Shown here: positions 9,485-16,699 of the stretch, piece after piece
Layout: the number at the start of each line of letters is the position of its first letter
Position numbering within the stretch: the stretch's first letter is position 1
NCBI RefSeq assembly: GCF_000355675.1
Contig: NC_020888.1
Span: 3,145,501 to 3,209,500 of the forward strand
Direction: 5' to 3'
DNA: 64,000 bases
DNA from: Thalassolituus oleivorans MIL-1
GTDB lineage: Bacteria; Pseudomonadota; Gammaproteobacteria; Pseudomonadales; Oceanobacteraceae
The notes under the pieces: model-generated
Seen by the model: only the letters and a program-made list of their open reading frames with translations
What the model was told of the DNA's origin: nothing
The model's database searches: none
Program-made: the position numbers and the translations under genes

Positions 9485-10890
9485 GTCATATCCTAGTTGT
9501 TGAAGACGAAACTATCATTCGCCAAGCCGTCCGCCGCCTATTGCAGCGTCACGACTATGAAGTGACGGATGTGGATTCGCTGGATGCAGCACGCGAGCAA
9601 GACTTCAGTCAGTTCGATCTCATTATTAGTGATCTGCGCCTACCCGGGGGCAACGGTACAGAGCTTATTGAATTGGCCGGTAAGACTCCCGTTCTCATCA
9701 TGACCAGCTACGCAAGTCTCCGCTCTGCTGTCGATGCCATGAAAATGGGCGCTGTCGATTATATTGCCAAACCGTTTGATCACGACGAAATGCTACGTTC
9801 AGTTAAGCATATTCTGAGCGAGTCCAAACTCAGCCAACCGGAACAAGGCAGTGCCAAAGGCACAACTGCGAGCAGTGGCGAAACACCGGCATCAGGCATT
9901 ATTGGTAGCTGCGAGCCTATGCTACTGCTGTTCAAAAAGATCAGTAAAGTAGCACCCACCGATGCCACCGTGTTGATTCAAGGTGAATCCGGTACAGGTA
10001 AAGAGTTAGTCGCCAAGGCGTTACATATGCAAAGCCGTCGAGTTAATGCGCCTATGATTTCGGTTAACTGCGCCGCAATTCCCGAAACATTGATCGAATC
10101 AGAACTATTCGGCCACGAAAAAGGCGCCTTCACCGGTGCAACCGCACTGCGCCAAGGCCTTGTTGAAGCCGCAGACGGCGGCACACTATTTTTAGATGAG
10201 ATCGGCGAGCTACCACTTGAAGCGCAAGCGCGTTTATTACGAGTTTTACAAGAAGGTGAAATTCGCCGCGTTGGTTCTGTACAAAGTCGCAAGGTCGATG
10301 TGCGTCTGATCGCTGCGACCCACCGCAATTTGAAAGAGCTCGCCAGTGTAGGCGAGTTCCGTGAAGACTTATATTACCGTCTTAATGTTGTTGAACTGCA
10401 TCTACCACCGTTACGTAACCGCGGCGACGACGTGCTGGAGCTAGCCGAAGCCCTGTTAGTACGCTGCTACGAACGCATGAACCACGCTCCTATGCACTTT
10501 ACCGATGAAGCGCTAATGGCCATCGCCGAATACAATTGGCCCGGTAACGTCCGTGAGTTAGAAAATGCTGTTGAGCGGGCTGTTATTCTTGCCGATGATG
10601 AGGCCATTGGGCCAGAACAACTTGGTATTGAGTTATCGAGTTCTCCAGACCGCTACCTCAGCGAAAGCATGCGCCAAGGCTTGTTAGAAAACGTACCGTA
10701 TTCAGAACCTAACGACTCGCAATCGGCACAGGGTGATCTATCATTAGATGACTACTTCATGCACTTCGTTCTAGAAAACGAAGCCACCATGACTGAAACC
10801 GAATTAGCGCGCAAACTTGGCATTTCACGCAAGAGTCTTTGGGAACGTCGCCAACGCTTAGGCATCCCACGCAAGAAAAGTAACAAATAA
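9481..10890 (+). CDS. cbrB: CbrB sigma-54-dependent response regulator
   Basis: A 469-residue NtrC-type activator. The receiver domain (1-115) has acidic residues at E8-D9, the phosphorylation site D51 in I-I-S-D-L-R-L-P and K97 in A-K-P-F. The AAA+ domain has Walker A G-E-S-G-T-G-K-E at 168-175 and the sigma-54 contact loop G-A-F-T-G-A at 215-220. The C-terminus ends in a Fis-type helix-turn-helix (T-E-L-A-R-K-L-G-I-S-R-K-S-L-W). The ATGA overlap with cbrA implies coupling. Three sigma-54 promoters with inverted TGTTAC/GTAACA boxes lie directly downstream and are its likely targets. Confidence 0.96.
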   Translation: MSHILVVEDETIIRQAVRRLLQRHDYEVTDVDSLDAAREQDFSQFDLIISDLRLPGGNGTELIELAGKTPVLIMTSYASLRSAVDAMKMGAVDYIAKPFDHDEMLRSVKHILSESKLSQPEQGSAKGTTASSGETPASGIIGSCEPMLLLFKKISKVAPTDATVLIQGESGTGKELVAKALHMQSRRVNAPMISVNCAAIPETLIESELFGHEKGAFTGATALRQGLVEAADGGTLFLDEIGELPLEAQARLLRVLQEGEIRRVGSVQSRKVDVRLIAATHRNLKELASVGEFREDLYYRLNVVELHLPPLRNRGDDVLELAEALLVRCYERMNHAPMHFTDEALMAIAEYNWPGNVRELENAVERAVILADDEAIGPEQLGIELSSSPDRYLSESMRQGLLENVPYSEPNDSQSAQGDLSLDDYFMHFVLENEATMTETELARKLGISRKSLWERRQRLGIPRKKSNK

Positions 10891-10895
10891 TGTAG

Positions 10896-10914
10896 TTGGG
10901 GTGTTACACCCCAA
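10896..10914 (+). terminator. Palindrome downstream of cbrB
   Basis: A perfect 19-base palindrome, TTGGGGTGT-T-ACACCCCAA, starts 6 bases past the cbrB stop. As RNA it would form a 7-bp stem with a GUUAC loop. No U-run follows, so termination is doubtful. It also contains a TGTTAC box and could be the first activator half-site of the adjacent array. Confidence 0.35.
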
Positions 10915-10981
10915 TAAACAAGTCATATAGCGCCACCATGCGTAACAAACCCAGTAACACTTTAGTCTAATACGCTGTTAC
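10902..10981 (+). promoter_or_regulatory. Candidate CbrB-binding boxes of sRNA unit 1
   Basis: Four half-sites are visible: TGTTAC at 10902-10907, GTAACA at 10942-10947 and 10954-10959, and TGTTAC at 10976-10981. The last is about 80 bases upstream of the -24 element, a usual distance for an enhancer of a sigma-54 promoter. The 14-mer starting at 10954 (GTAACACTTTAGTC) recurs exactly in unit 2. Assignment to CbrB rests on the recalled Pseudomonas consensus and on adjacency to cbrB. Confidence 0.6.
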
Positions 10982-11051
10982 TTTTCGCATACAATCCCAC
11001 GAAAAACCCTAACCCACTGATTTATAACAGCTTTTCATTTTTTGACAAAAG

Positions 11052-11068
11052 TTGGCACAACTATCGCT
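11052..11068 (+). promoter_or_regulatory. Sigma-54 (-24/-12) promoter of sRNA unit 1
   Basis: TTGGCAC-N7-CGCT with GG at 11054-11055 and GC at 11066-11067, exactly 10 bases between them as RpoN promoters require. The -12 element is imperfect (TCGCT for TTGCW). Transcription would start near 11079. Confidence 0.75.
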
Positions 11069-11078
11069 TTATATAAAT

Positions 11079-11238
11079 CAAACAAATAAAAATGCTCACC
11101 AAGATAACAATAAGAAAGAGCGAAGCTGCGGCCCAACAATAAAAATAATCGGGCCTCAGCGATATAGAACAAAAACAAATGAATTTTTATAAGCCGATGC
11201 GCTGCCTGCCCCTAACAGGACTGCCCATCGGCTTTTAT
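11079..11238 (+). ncRNA. CrcZ-like small RNA, unit 1 (short, divergent)
   Basis: A predicted RNA of about 160 nt from the sigma-54 promoter to the hairpin at 11191-11234. It has four A-rich AANAANAA-like stretches at about 11080-11092, 11101-11118, 11135-11149 and 11168-11179. The third sits in the loop of a hairpin with arms G-G-C-C-C (11130-11134) and G-G-G-C-C (11151-11155), extended by GCTG/CAGC. Such motifs bind Hfq with Crc in Pseudomonas and let CrcZ titrate the repressor. It lacks the long GTTTTGAAT stem of units 2 and 3 and is about half their length, so it may be degenerate or specialised. Confidence 0.7.
11191..11236 (+). terminator. Terminator of sRNA unit 1
   Basis: Outer arms AAGCCGATG (11191-11199) and CATCGGCTT (11226-11234) pair perfectly over 9 bp and enclose a small CCTG/CAGG hairpin. 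The T-rich tail TTTTATGTTTCT follows. It is longer than the terminators of units 2 and 3 but shares the AAGCCG/CGGCTT base. Confidence 0.65.
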
Positions 11239-11340
11239 GTTTCTAGACCTTCCCCTCGATCAACCATTTTCTTACTAAACGTACACCCGTTAGATCAAAA
11301 CTGTACCTGCTGGCGTATCACAACCACAACGGTTACAGAG

Positions 11341-11389
11341 TGTTACCTAAAGGCATAAACTGTTACCTACTGGCTCACTCTACGTAACA
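11341..11389 (+). promoter_or_regulatory. Candidate CbrB-binding boxes of sRNA unit 2
   Basis: TGTTAC at 11341-11346 and 11361-11366, spaced by 20 bases (about two DNA turns), then GTAACA at 11384-11389. A near-match GGTTACAG lies just upstream at 11331. All are about 75-125 bases upstream of the -24 element. Confidence 0.65.
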
Positions 11390-11462
11390 CTTTAGTCGAA
11401 GTGTCTATTATCATAGACAGGTGTAATTTCGTAAATCATTGATTTATAAGAACTTTAAATAA

Positions 11463-11479
11463 TTGGCACGATGCCTGCT
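11463..11479 (+). promoter_or_regulatory. Sigma-54 (-24/-12) promoter of sRNA unit 2
   Basis: TTGGCACG-ATGC-CTGCT is close to the RpoN consensus TGGCACR-N4-TTGCW. GG is at 11465-11466 and GC at 11477-11478 with the required 10-base gap. The predicted start is near 11490. Confidence 0.88.
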
Positions 11480-11489
11480 ATATATTATT

Positions 11490-11781
11490 CAGATAGCCGC
11501 ATCCCACCATAAAAATAACAAAGGGAGTGGCTAACAAAGGAAAGCACACTAATAAAAATAACAAAGTGCGTTCCAGGTTGTGGACTCAATACTAATTATA
11601 AAAAAGAGCCACTAACGACTGATTGTTTTGAATGAGCAGCCCGGAGCTGACAATAATAATAACAAACAGCCCGAGTAAGGCTGCCTATTCAAAACAGCGG
11701 TGCTAAGACCCAAGTAGCACAAACAATAATAATAAAAAAAGATGTAGCCCCCCGAAATAAAGCCGCGCAAGCGGCTTTTTT
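11490..11781 (+). ncRNA. CrcZ-like small RNA, unit 2
   Basis: A predicted RNA of about 290 nt with five A-rich motifs at about 11509-11523, 11550-11565, 11588-11605, 11651-11667 and 11720-11740, matching the five CA motifs remembered for Pseudomonas CrcZ. The motifs lie in or beside hairpins: TCCC/GGGA (11502-11505 with 11523-11526), GCAC/GTGC (11544-11547 with 11566-11569), a stem at 11580-11612, GTGCTA/TAGCAC (11700-11705 with 11715-11720). A long-range stem GTTTTGAAT/ATTCAAAAC (11625-11633 with 11687-11695) encloses the fourth. The probable role is to sequester Hfq/Crc and relieve catabolite repression. Confidence 0.85.
11759..11781 (+). terminator. Terminator of sRNA unit 2
   Basis: Arms AAAGCCGC (11759-11766) and GCGGCTTT (11771-11778) with a GCAA loop and a continuing T-run to 11781: a canonical intrinsic terminator. 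Confidence 0.93.
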
Positions 11782-11955
11782 ATTGCCTATCGGTCATCTA
11801 CAACAGTCACACTCTGTTTGTCCGTCTTAAAAACAAAAAGTTTCATACTGATCTCTTCGGTAAGTCACACATTCTTCTCTTCTCAGTGACATCCACCCAA
11901 TTTGGCCTCATTGGTCTTTACTGAAAAGCGCATTCTGCCCAAGCGGGTTACATAG

Positions 11956-12028
11956 TGTTACCTGGGACTACGTTTCTGTTACCCACACGTTACGAAAAGC
12001 GTTATCTTTTGTAACACTTTTACGTAAC
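11956..12028 (+). promoter_or_regulatory. Candidate CbrB-binding boxes of sRNA unit 3
   Basis: TGTTAC at 11956-11961 and 11977-11982, 21 bases apart, and GTAACA at 12011-12016. Near-matches are GGGTTACA around 11945, CGTTACG at 11988 and CGTAACTG at 12023. The arrangement repeats that of unit 2. The 170 bases between the unit 2 terminator and these boxes show no other feature. Confidence 0.65.
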
Positions 12029-12089
12029 TGTCTATCTTCAAGAACTGTATAGATCTGCCAAGTTATTGATTTTACTGTAATTTTAAAAA

Positions 12090-12106
12090 CTGGCACGACG
12101 AATGCT
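12090..12106 (+). promoter_or_regulatory. Sigma-54 (-24/-12) promoter of sRNA unit 3
   Basis: CTGGCACG-ACGA-ATGCT with GG at 12092-12093 and GC at 12104-12105, again exactly 10 bases apart. The predicted start is near 12117. Confidence 0.87.
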
Positions 12107-12116
12107 ATATCTAATA

Positions 12117-12393
12117 TAAGAGCACAGTAACCCACTCATAAAAATAACAAAGGGTACTGAGCCAACGAAGGAAGGCGCACTAATAACAATAATAAAGCGC
12201 TGTAGGATTGTGACCCGACAATAAAAATAATATGGGTCACAGACGACTGTTTTGAATGTGCAGCTGGAGCTGTCGAAAATAATAACAAGAAGAGGCAGTG
12301 GACTGCCTATTCAAAACAGAGCGTTACCGTTAGTTGCTAGGCCAATAATAATAACAATGCTAGCCCTCAAGAAGCCGCCACAAGCGGCTTTTT
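12117..12393 (+). ncRNA. crcZ: CrcZ-like small RNA, unit 3 (cbrB-pcnB position)
   Basis: A predicted RNA of about 277 nt, nearest to pcnB and so in the position of Pseudomonas crcZ. Five A-rich motifs lie at about 12138-12151, 12181-12196, 12220-12232, 12275-12290 and 12343-12357. Hairpins match those of unit 2 in place but not in base: ACCC/GGGT (12130-12133 with 12152-12155), GCGC/GCGC (12175-12178 with 12197-12200), TGACCC/GGGTCA (12211-12216 with 12234-12239), GCTAG/CTAGC (12336-12340 with 12360-12364). The long stem CTGTTTTGAAT/ATTCAAAACAG (12247-12257 with 12309-12319) is conserved. The compensatory changes support a real structured RNA. The symbol is by position and character. Confidence 0.85.
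12372..12393 (+). terminator. Terminator of sRNA unit 3
   Basis: Arms AAGCCGC (12372-12378) and GCGGCTT (12384-12390), loop CACAA, T-run to 12393. It insulates pcnB from the sRNA promoter. Confidence 0.93.
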
Positions 12394-12434
12394 GTTTATT
12401 TGGCGATCAGTAACCGGTACACTCGCGAGCTAAA

Positions 12435-13808
12435 TTGATACAGAGACACCTATCTCAAGTGACCTTGATTAACCGAGTTAAACGCCTATTTGGCACCAAA
12501 AAACGCGACGACGAAACCTTAAAAGTCGTACCACGCGATGAGCACAGCATCAGCCGTAGCAGCATTAGCGAAGCCGCACTCAAAGTTTTGTACCGTCTAA
12601 ATAAGGCCGGTTACGAGGCCTATCTGGTAGGCGGCGGCGTGCGCGACACCCTTCTGGGCCTATCACCAAAAGATTTCGACGTCGCAACCAACGCAACCCC
12701 AGAACAAGTTAACCAGCTATTTCGCAATTCGCGCCTGATCGGTCGCCGTTTTAAACTTGTGCACGTGGTTTTTGGCCGTGAAGTCATTGAAGTTGCGACC
12801 TTCCGCGCGCCACCAACAGAAGAGCATCCGAATAAAATGGCCGCGACAGGCGACCAAGGCATGATTCTTCGTGATAACGTTTACGGTAATAAAGATGAAG
12901 ACGCGGTACGCCGTGATTTCACCATCAACGCTCTTTACTACAATGTGGCCGATTTCAGCGTTCATTCTTATGCTGGCGGCTGGGAAGATCTGCAAGAGCG
13001 TCGTATTCGCTTAATCGGTGATCCTGAAACACGCTATCGCGAAGATCCGGTGCGTATGCTGCGCGCCATTCGCTTCGCGGCGAAGTTGAATTTTAATATT
13101 GACCCTGAAGCCGCCGCACCAATTCCAGCGATGGCTCCTTTGCTAACTCAAATACCCGCGGCACGCTTATTTGAAGAAGTACTCAAACTTATTTTGCACG
13201 GCAATGCACTTGATACCCTGCGTTTGCTACGCGAGTACAAGTTATTCGAGCCACTATTCCCTGGCACAGAACAAAGCATCAAGGCAGACCCACAAGTACT
13301 CGCCTTGATTGAGAACACCATGGCCAATACCGATAAACGCATTCAAGCGGGTAAGTCGGTAACACCTTACTTCTTTTTGGCGGCGTTACTGTGGCCACAA
13401 GTAGCTCGTATGCAACGCGAGTTTCAGGATTCTGGCTTGGCACCGCATCCAGCTATGCAAAAAGCAGCAGATCGCGCGTTAGCTCAGCAATTGAAAGCCA
13501 CCTCAATTCCTAAGCGTTTCTCTATCCCTATGCGTGAAATTTGGGAACTGCAGTTACGCTTACCAAAAGTAAATAGCCGTCGTACCAGCGAACTGCTCAC
13601 TCATCCGCGTTTCCGTGCCGCGTACGACTTCGTTTTACTGCGTGAGCAATCCGGTGAAGACTTAGACGGCATTGGCGAATACTGGACAAAGCGTCAAGAA
13701 GTTGAACCCGCAGTACCGCGCGCTGACACCAATGATTACAGCAGTCGTCCCGATGGTAAAAAACGCCGTCGTCGTGGCCCACGCAAGCCTCGCTCCTCTG
13801 CGGAGTAA
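12435..13808 (+). CDS. pcnB: Poly(A) polymerase I
   Basis: A 457-residue class II nucleotidyltransferase that adds 3' poly(A) tails to RNA and promotes decay. The catalytic head has G-G-G-V-R-D-T-L-L followed by K-D-F-D-V-A-T with the metal-binding D-x-D. The RNA-binding region follows, and the C-terminus is strongly basic (K-K-R-R-R-R-G-P-R-K), usual for bacterial PcnB. The start is uncertain: TTG 12435 gives the full frame, and GTG 12459 or TTG 12468 are alternatives. It heads a probable operon with folK and the pan genes, as in Pseudomonas. Confidence 0.93.
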   Translation: MIQRHLSQVTLINRVKRLFGTKKRDDETLKVVPRDEHSISRSSISEAALKVLYRLNKAGYEAYLVGGGVRDTLLGLSPKDFDVATNATPEQVNQLFRNSRLIGRRFKLVHVVFGREVIEVATFRAPPTEEHPNKMAATGDQGMILRDNVYGNKDEDAVRRDFTINALYYNVADFSVHSYAGGWEDLQERRIRLIGDPETRYREDPVRMLRAIRFAAKLNFNIDPEAAAPIPAMAPLLTQIPAARLFEEVLKLILHGNALDTLRLLREYKLFEPLFPGTEQSIKADPQVLALIENTMANTDKRIQAGKSVTPYFFLAALLWPQVARMQREFQDSGLAPHPAMQKAADRALAQQLKATSIPKRFSIPMREIWELQLRLPKVNSRRTSELLTHPRFRAAYDFVLLREQSGEDLDGIGEYWTKRQEVEPAVPRADTNDYSSRPDGKKRRRRGPRKPRSSAE

Positions 13809-13812
13809 CGTT

Positions 13813-14307
13813 ATGGCTAGCTGTTATATCGGCTTAGGGGCAAATCTCAATGCCCCTGATGCGCAAATCACGCTCGCCCTGCAAGCACTGCACAAGTTGC
13901 CAAAAACACGATTAATTGCGGTTTCATCACTATACGGCAGCAAGCCTCTTGGTCCGCAAGATCAGCCCGATTACCTCAATGCCGTTGCCCATATCGACAC
14001 CGAGTTAACCCCGCTTGAATTACTGGATGCGCTGCAACAGCAAGAACGCGATCAAGGGCGAGAAAAATTACGTCATTGGGGCGAACGCTGTATCGACCTC
14101 GATATTCTGCTCTACGATGATCTGCAATTGCACAGTGAACGTCTAAATATTCCGCACCTAGAGCTAGCCAAACGGAGCTTCGTCGTCGTTCCTTTAGCTG
14201 AGTTAGCTCCAGAGCTACGACTGCCCAGTGGTCAACTCATCACAGAAATAACGCCCGAATTTAACGGTGAGTTGCAGAAACTGCACTGTCCCGTTATTGA
14301 CTTATAA
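13813..14307 (+). CDS. folK: 6-hydroxymethyl-7,8-dihydropterin pyrophosphokinase
   Basis: A 164-residue HPPK of folate synthesis; it transfers pyrophosphate from ATP to the pterin. It begins Y-I-G-L-G-A-N-L-N, has the pterin/ATP site [12 protein letters not shown] and the HPPK signature around [13 protein letters not shown]. The start is ATG 13813, four bases after the pcnB stop; an in-frame extension upstream lies wholly inside pcnB and is discarded. Confidence 0.94.
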   Translation: MASCYIGLGANLNAPDAQITLALQALHKLPKTRLIAVSSLYGSKPLGPQDQPDYLNAVAHIDTELTPLELLDALQQQERDQGREKLRHWGERCIDLDILLYDDLQLHSERLNIPHLELAKRSFVVVPLAELAPELRLPSGQLITEITPEFNGELQKLHCPVIDL

Positions 14308-14380
14308 CCCACAATCCGCACCATACGCTCAATACTCTACTAGGCCTGCAATCGTCGCAGACTGTAACCGGAGAAGTACA

Positions 14381-15190
14381 ATGAGTTCGATCAGTATCCG
14401 CTCACTGCAAACCATGAAAGAGCAGCAGCAAAAATTTGCAGTGCTCACTGCCTACGATGCCACCTTTGCCCAACTAGCGGCCGATGCCGGTGTTGAAGTG
14501 TTATTGGTGGGCGATTCATTGGGAATGGTATTACAAGGTCGTGACAGCACTCTGCCAGTATCCGTTACCGATATGGCGTATCACACAGCTTGCGTTGCTC
14601 GTGGCAACGCCAAAGCGACACGCCCCGCTCTCATCATGACTGACCTGCCATTCATGAGCTATGGCACTTTAGAACAAGGCTTGGCCAGTGCGCGCGAGGT
14701 GATGCAAGCGGGCGCTCATATGGTGAAAGTAGAAGGCGACGACTGGCTTGTTCCTTTAGTTGAAACTCTCGCTCGCCAAGGCGTACCAGTATGCGCGCAC
14801 TTGGGGTTAACGCCGCAATCTGTCAATAAATTTGGCGGCTATCGCGTACAAGGTCGAGACGAAGCAAAAGCCACGGCTATGATCGAACACGCGGTGGCTT
14901 TAGCGAATGCCGGAGCCGATCTGATCTTATTAGAATGTGTTCCTAGCGAATTGGCTGCACGCATTACCGCCGCGGTAACCGTTCCAGTCATCGGCATTGG
15001 TGCTGGTAGCGATACCGACGCACAAGTATTGGTAATGCATGACATGCTTGGCCTAAATACCGGCCATACCCCTAAGTTTGTGAAAAACTTTATGATCGAC
15101 GGCCGTAATGTGCAAGACGCCTTTAAAGCCTACGCAGAGGCCGTTCGTGCTGGCGAATTCCCAGCACCCGAGCACGGATTCAGCGCATGA
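14381..15190 (+). CDS. panB: 3-methyl-2-oxobutanoate hydroxymethyltransferase
   Basis: A 269-residue ketopantoate hydroxymethyltransferase, first step of pantothenate synthesis, using methylene-tetrahydrofolate. Family motifs visible are [11 protein letters not shown] (metal-binding Asp), T-D-L-P-F-M-S-Y and V-K-V-E-G-D-D. Start ATG 14381 follows GGAGAAG at a good distance; the longer frame overlapping folK is rejected. Its stop overlaps the panC start by four bases. The folate gene folK directly upstream may reflect the shared one-carbon cofactor. Confidence 0.96.
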   Translation: MSSISIRSLQTMKEQQQKFAVLTAYDATFAQLAADAGVEVLLVGDSLGMVLQGRDSTLPVSVTDMAYHTACVARGNAKATRPALIMTDLPFMSYGTLEQGLASAREVMQAGAHMVKVEGDDWLVPLVETLARQGVPVCAHLGLTPQSVNKFGGYRVQGRDEAKATAMIEHAVALANAGADLILLECVPSELAARITAAVTVPVIGIGAGSDTDAQVLVMHDMLGLNTGHTPKFVKNFMIDGRNVQDAFKAYAEAVRAGEFPAPEHGFSA

Positions 15191-16047
15191 TTACGGTTCA
15201 TACTGTTGCCGAACTGCGAGAACACGTCGCTAACGCCCGTCGCAGTGGCCAACGCGTTGGTTTTGTTCCAACCATGGGCAACTTGCACGCTGGCCACATT
15301 AGCTTGATTGATCGCGCACGCAGCGAATGCGAGTTTGTGGTGGCCAGCATCTTCGTCAATCCGTTGCAATTTAACGACAAAAGCGATCTACAGCGTTACC
15401 CACGAACTCTGCCCGATGACCAGCAAAAACTGGCGCAAGCGCAATGTAATTTGCTATTTGCTCCGAATGTTGAAGAAATGTACCCGAACGGTCAGGAATC
15501 TCAGAGCATTGTCCACGTTCCCGTGGTATCAGAGGGGTTGTGTGGTGGTAGTCGCCCAGGACACTTTGATGGTGTTTCGACCGTTGTTACCAAGTTGTTC
15601 AATCAGGTGTTAGCGGATAAGGCCTTTTTTGGAGAAAAAGATTTCCAACAAGTAGCCGTCATTCGCAAGATGGTTAACGACCTATGTATGCCAATAGAAG
15701 TCGTCACTGTACCGACTGCTCGAGCAGAAGATGGCTTAGCACTTAGCTCTCGTAATGGCTATCTGAGCACCGAAGAACGTGCATTAGCCACTGGGTTATA
15801 TCAAACCCTCAATGACGTGATAGCGGCTCTAAATGCAGGGGCAGCGCTGAATTCCACCCTAAACAAGGCCGAGCAAGACCTAGAAAAACGCGGTTTCAAA
15901 CCTGACTATATCGAAGTCCGCCGTAGTAAGGATCTAGCACCCGCGACAACAGGCGACGATGAGATCGTTGTCTTAGGTGCGGCGTTTTTGGGTTCTGCAC
16001 GACTTATTGATAATATTGCCGTGACGTTGAATCGTAAGATTGATTAA
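15187..16047 (+). CDS. panC: Pantothenate synthetase (pantoate-beta-alanine ligase)
   Basis: A 286-residue enzyme joining pantoate and beta-alanine with ATP. The nucleotide-binding HIGH-type motif is in [10 protein letters not shown], and the KMSKS-like loop is [20 protein letters not shown] is the usual central signature. The 4-base overlap with panB implies translational coupling. The beta-alanine would come from PanD, encoded next. Confidence 0.96.
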   Translation: MITVHTVAELREHVANARRSGQRVGFVPTMGNLHAGHISLIDRARSECEFVVASIFVNPLQFNDKSDLQRYPRTLPDDQQKLAQAQCNLLFAPNVEEMYPNGQESQSIVHVPVVSEGLCGGSRPGHFDGVSTVVTKLFNQVLADKAFFGEKDFQQVAVIRKMVNDLCMPIEVVTVPTARAEDGLALSSRNGYLSTEERALATGLYQTLNDVIAALNAGAALNSTLNKAEQDLEKRGFKPDYIEVRRSKDLAPATTGDDEIVVLGAAFLGSARLIDNIAVTLNRKID

Positions 16048-16154
16048 GGCATACTTGCGCGCCTTGCGCCAAACGGCCAAGAAATGAACAATTCCGGCAT
16101 TTGAAAACAAATGTTCAGATGTCGAATATGTGAACTGTGACGAAAGGGTTTATC

Positions 16155-16535
16155 ATGCAAACCACCATGCTAAAAGCCAAACTTCATCAAGCCCGTGTGA
16201 CTCACTCGGTGCTGAACTACGAAGGCTCTTGCGCCATTGACGGCAAACTGCTGGATCTCGCGGGCATGCGTGAGTTTGAACAGATCCAGATTTATAACAT
16301 TGATAACGGCCAACGTTTCACTACGTACATTATTCGTGGCGAAGACGGTTCTGGCATGATCTCTGTTAATGGAGCCGCTGCTCGTTTAGCTGGCGTGGGC
16401 GATCGTATTATCATTTGTACATACGGCACCTACGACGAAAAAGAGCTAGTCAACTTCAAGCCTAAGATGGTGTACATGAATGCCGATAACACGGTAAGTC
16501 ATACCAGCTTCGACATTCCAGTGCAGGTTGCTTAA
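16155..16535 (+). CDS. panD: Aspartate 1-decarboxylase proenzyme
   Basis: A 126-residue pyruvoyl enzyme that makes beta-alanine from aspartate. Self-cleavage between Gly24 and Ser25 is predicted from Y-E-G-S-C-A-I-D, at the same numbering as in E. coli when ATG 16155 is taken as start; this supports that start over GTG 16137. It completes folK-panB-panC-panD and is followed by a strong terminator. Confidence 0.96.
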   Translation: MQTTMLKAKLHQARVTHSVLNYEGSCAIDGKLLDLAGMREFEQIQIYNIDNGQRFTTYIIRGEDGSGMISVNGAAARLAGVGDRIIICTYGTYDEKELVNFKPKMVYMNADNTVSHTSFDIPVQVA

Positions 16536-16594
16536 GTCCTAACGGACGTAAGGTCTAAACCCCTTGGTTTAGCTCAAAGCGCCAAACTGAACAG

Positions 16595-16623
16595 AAACGC
16601 CGCTCAATGAGCGGCGTTTTTTT
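16595..16623 (+). terminator. Intrinsic terminator after panD
   Basis: Arms AAACGCCGCT (16595-16604) and AGCGGCGTTT (16610-16619) with a CAATG loop, then T to 16623. It closes the pan operon before pgi. Confidence 0.93.
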
Positions 16624-16699
16624 GCCCCGCTATCGCCCCCACCGTATACTCTCTACAATTCTAGTTCTCTTTACCCGTTACAAAACCTAAGGGATACCC

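Noticed and set aside
10891-12434. Protein genes in the cbrB-pcnB gap
   Set aside because: No frame of useful length in either strand; the repeated A-rich structure is better explained by RNA genes.
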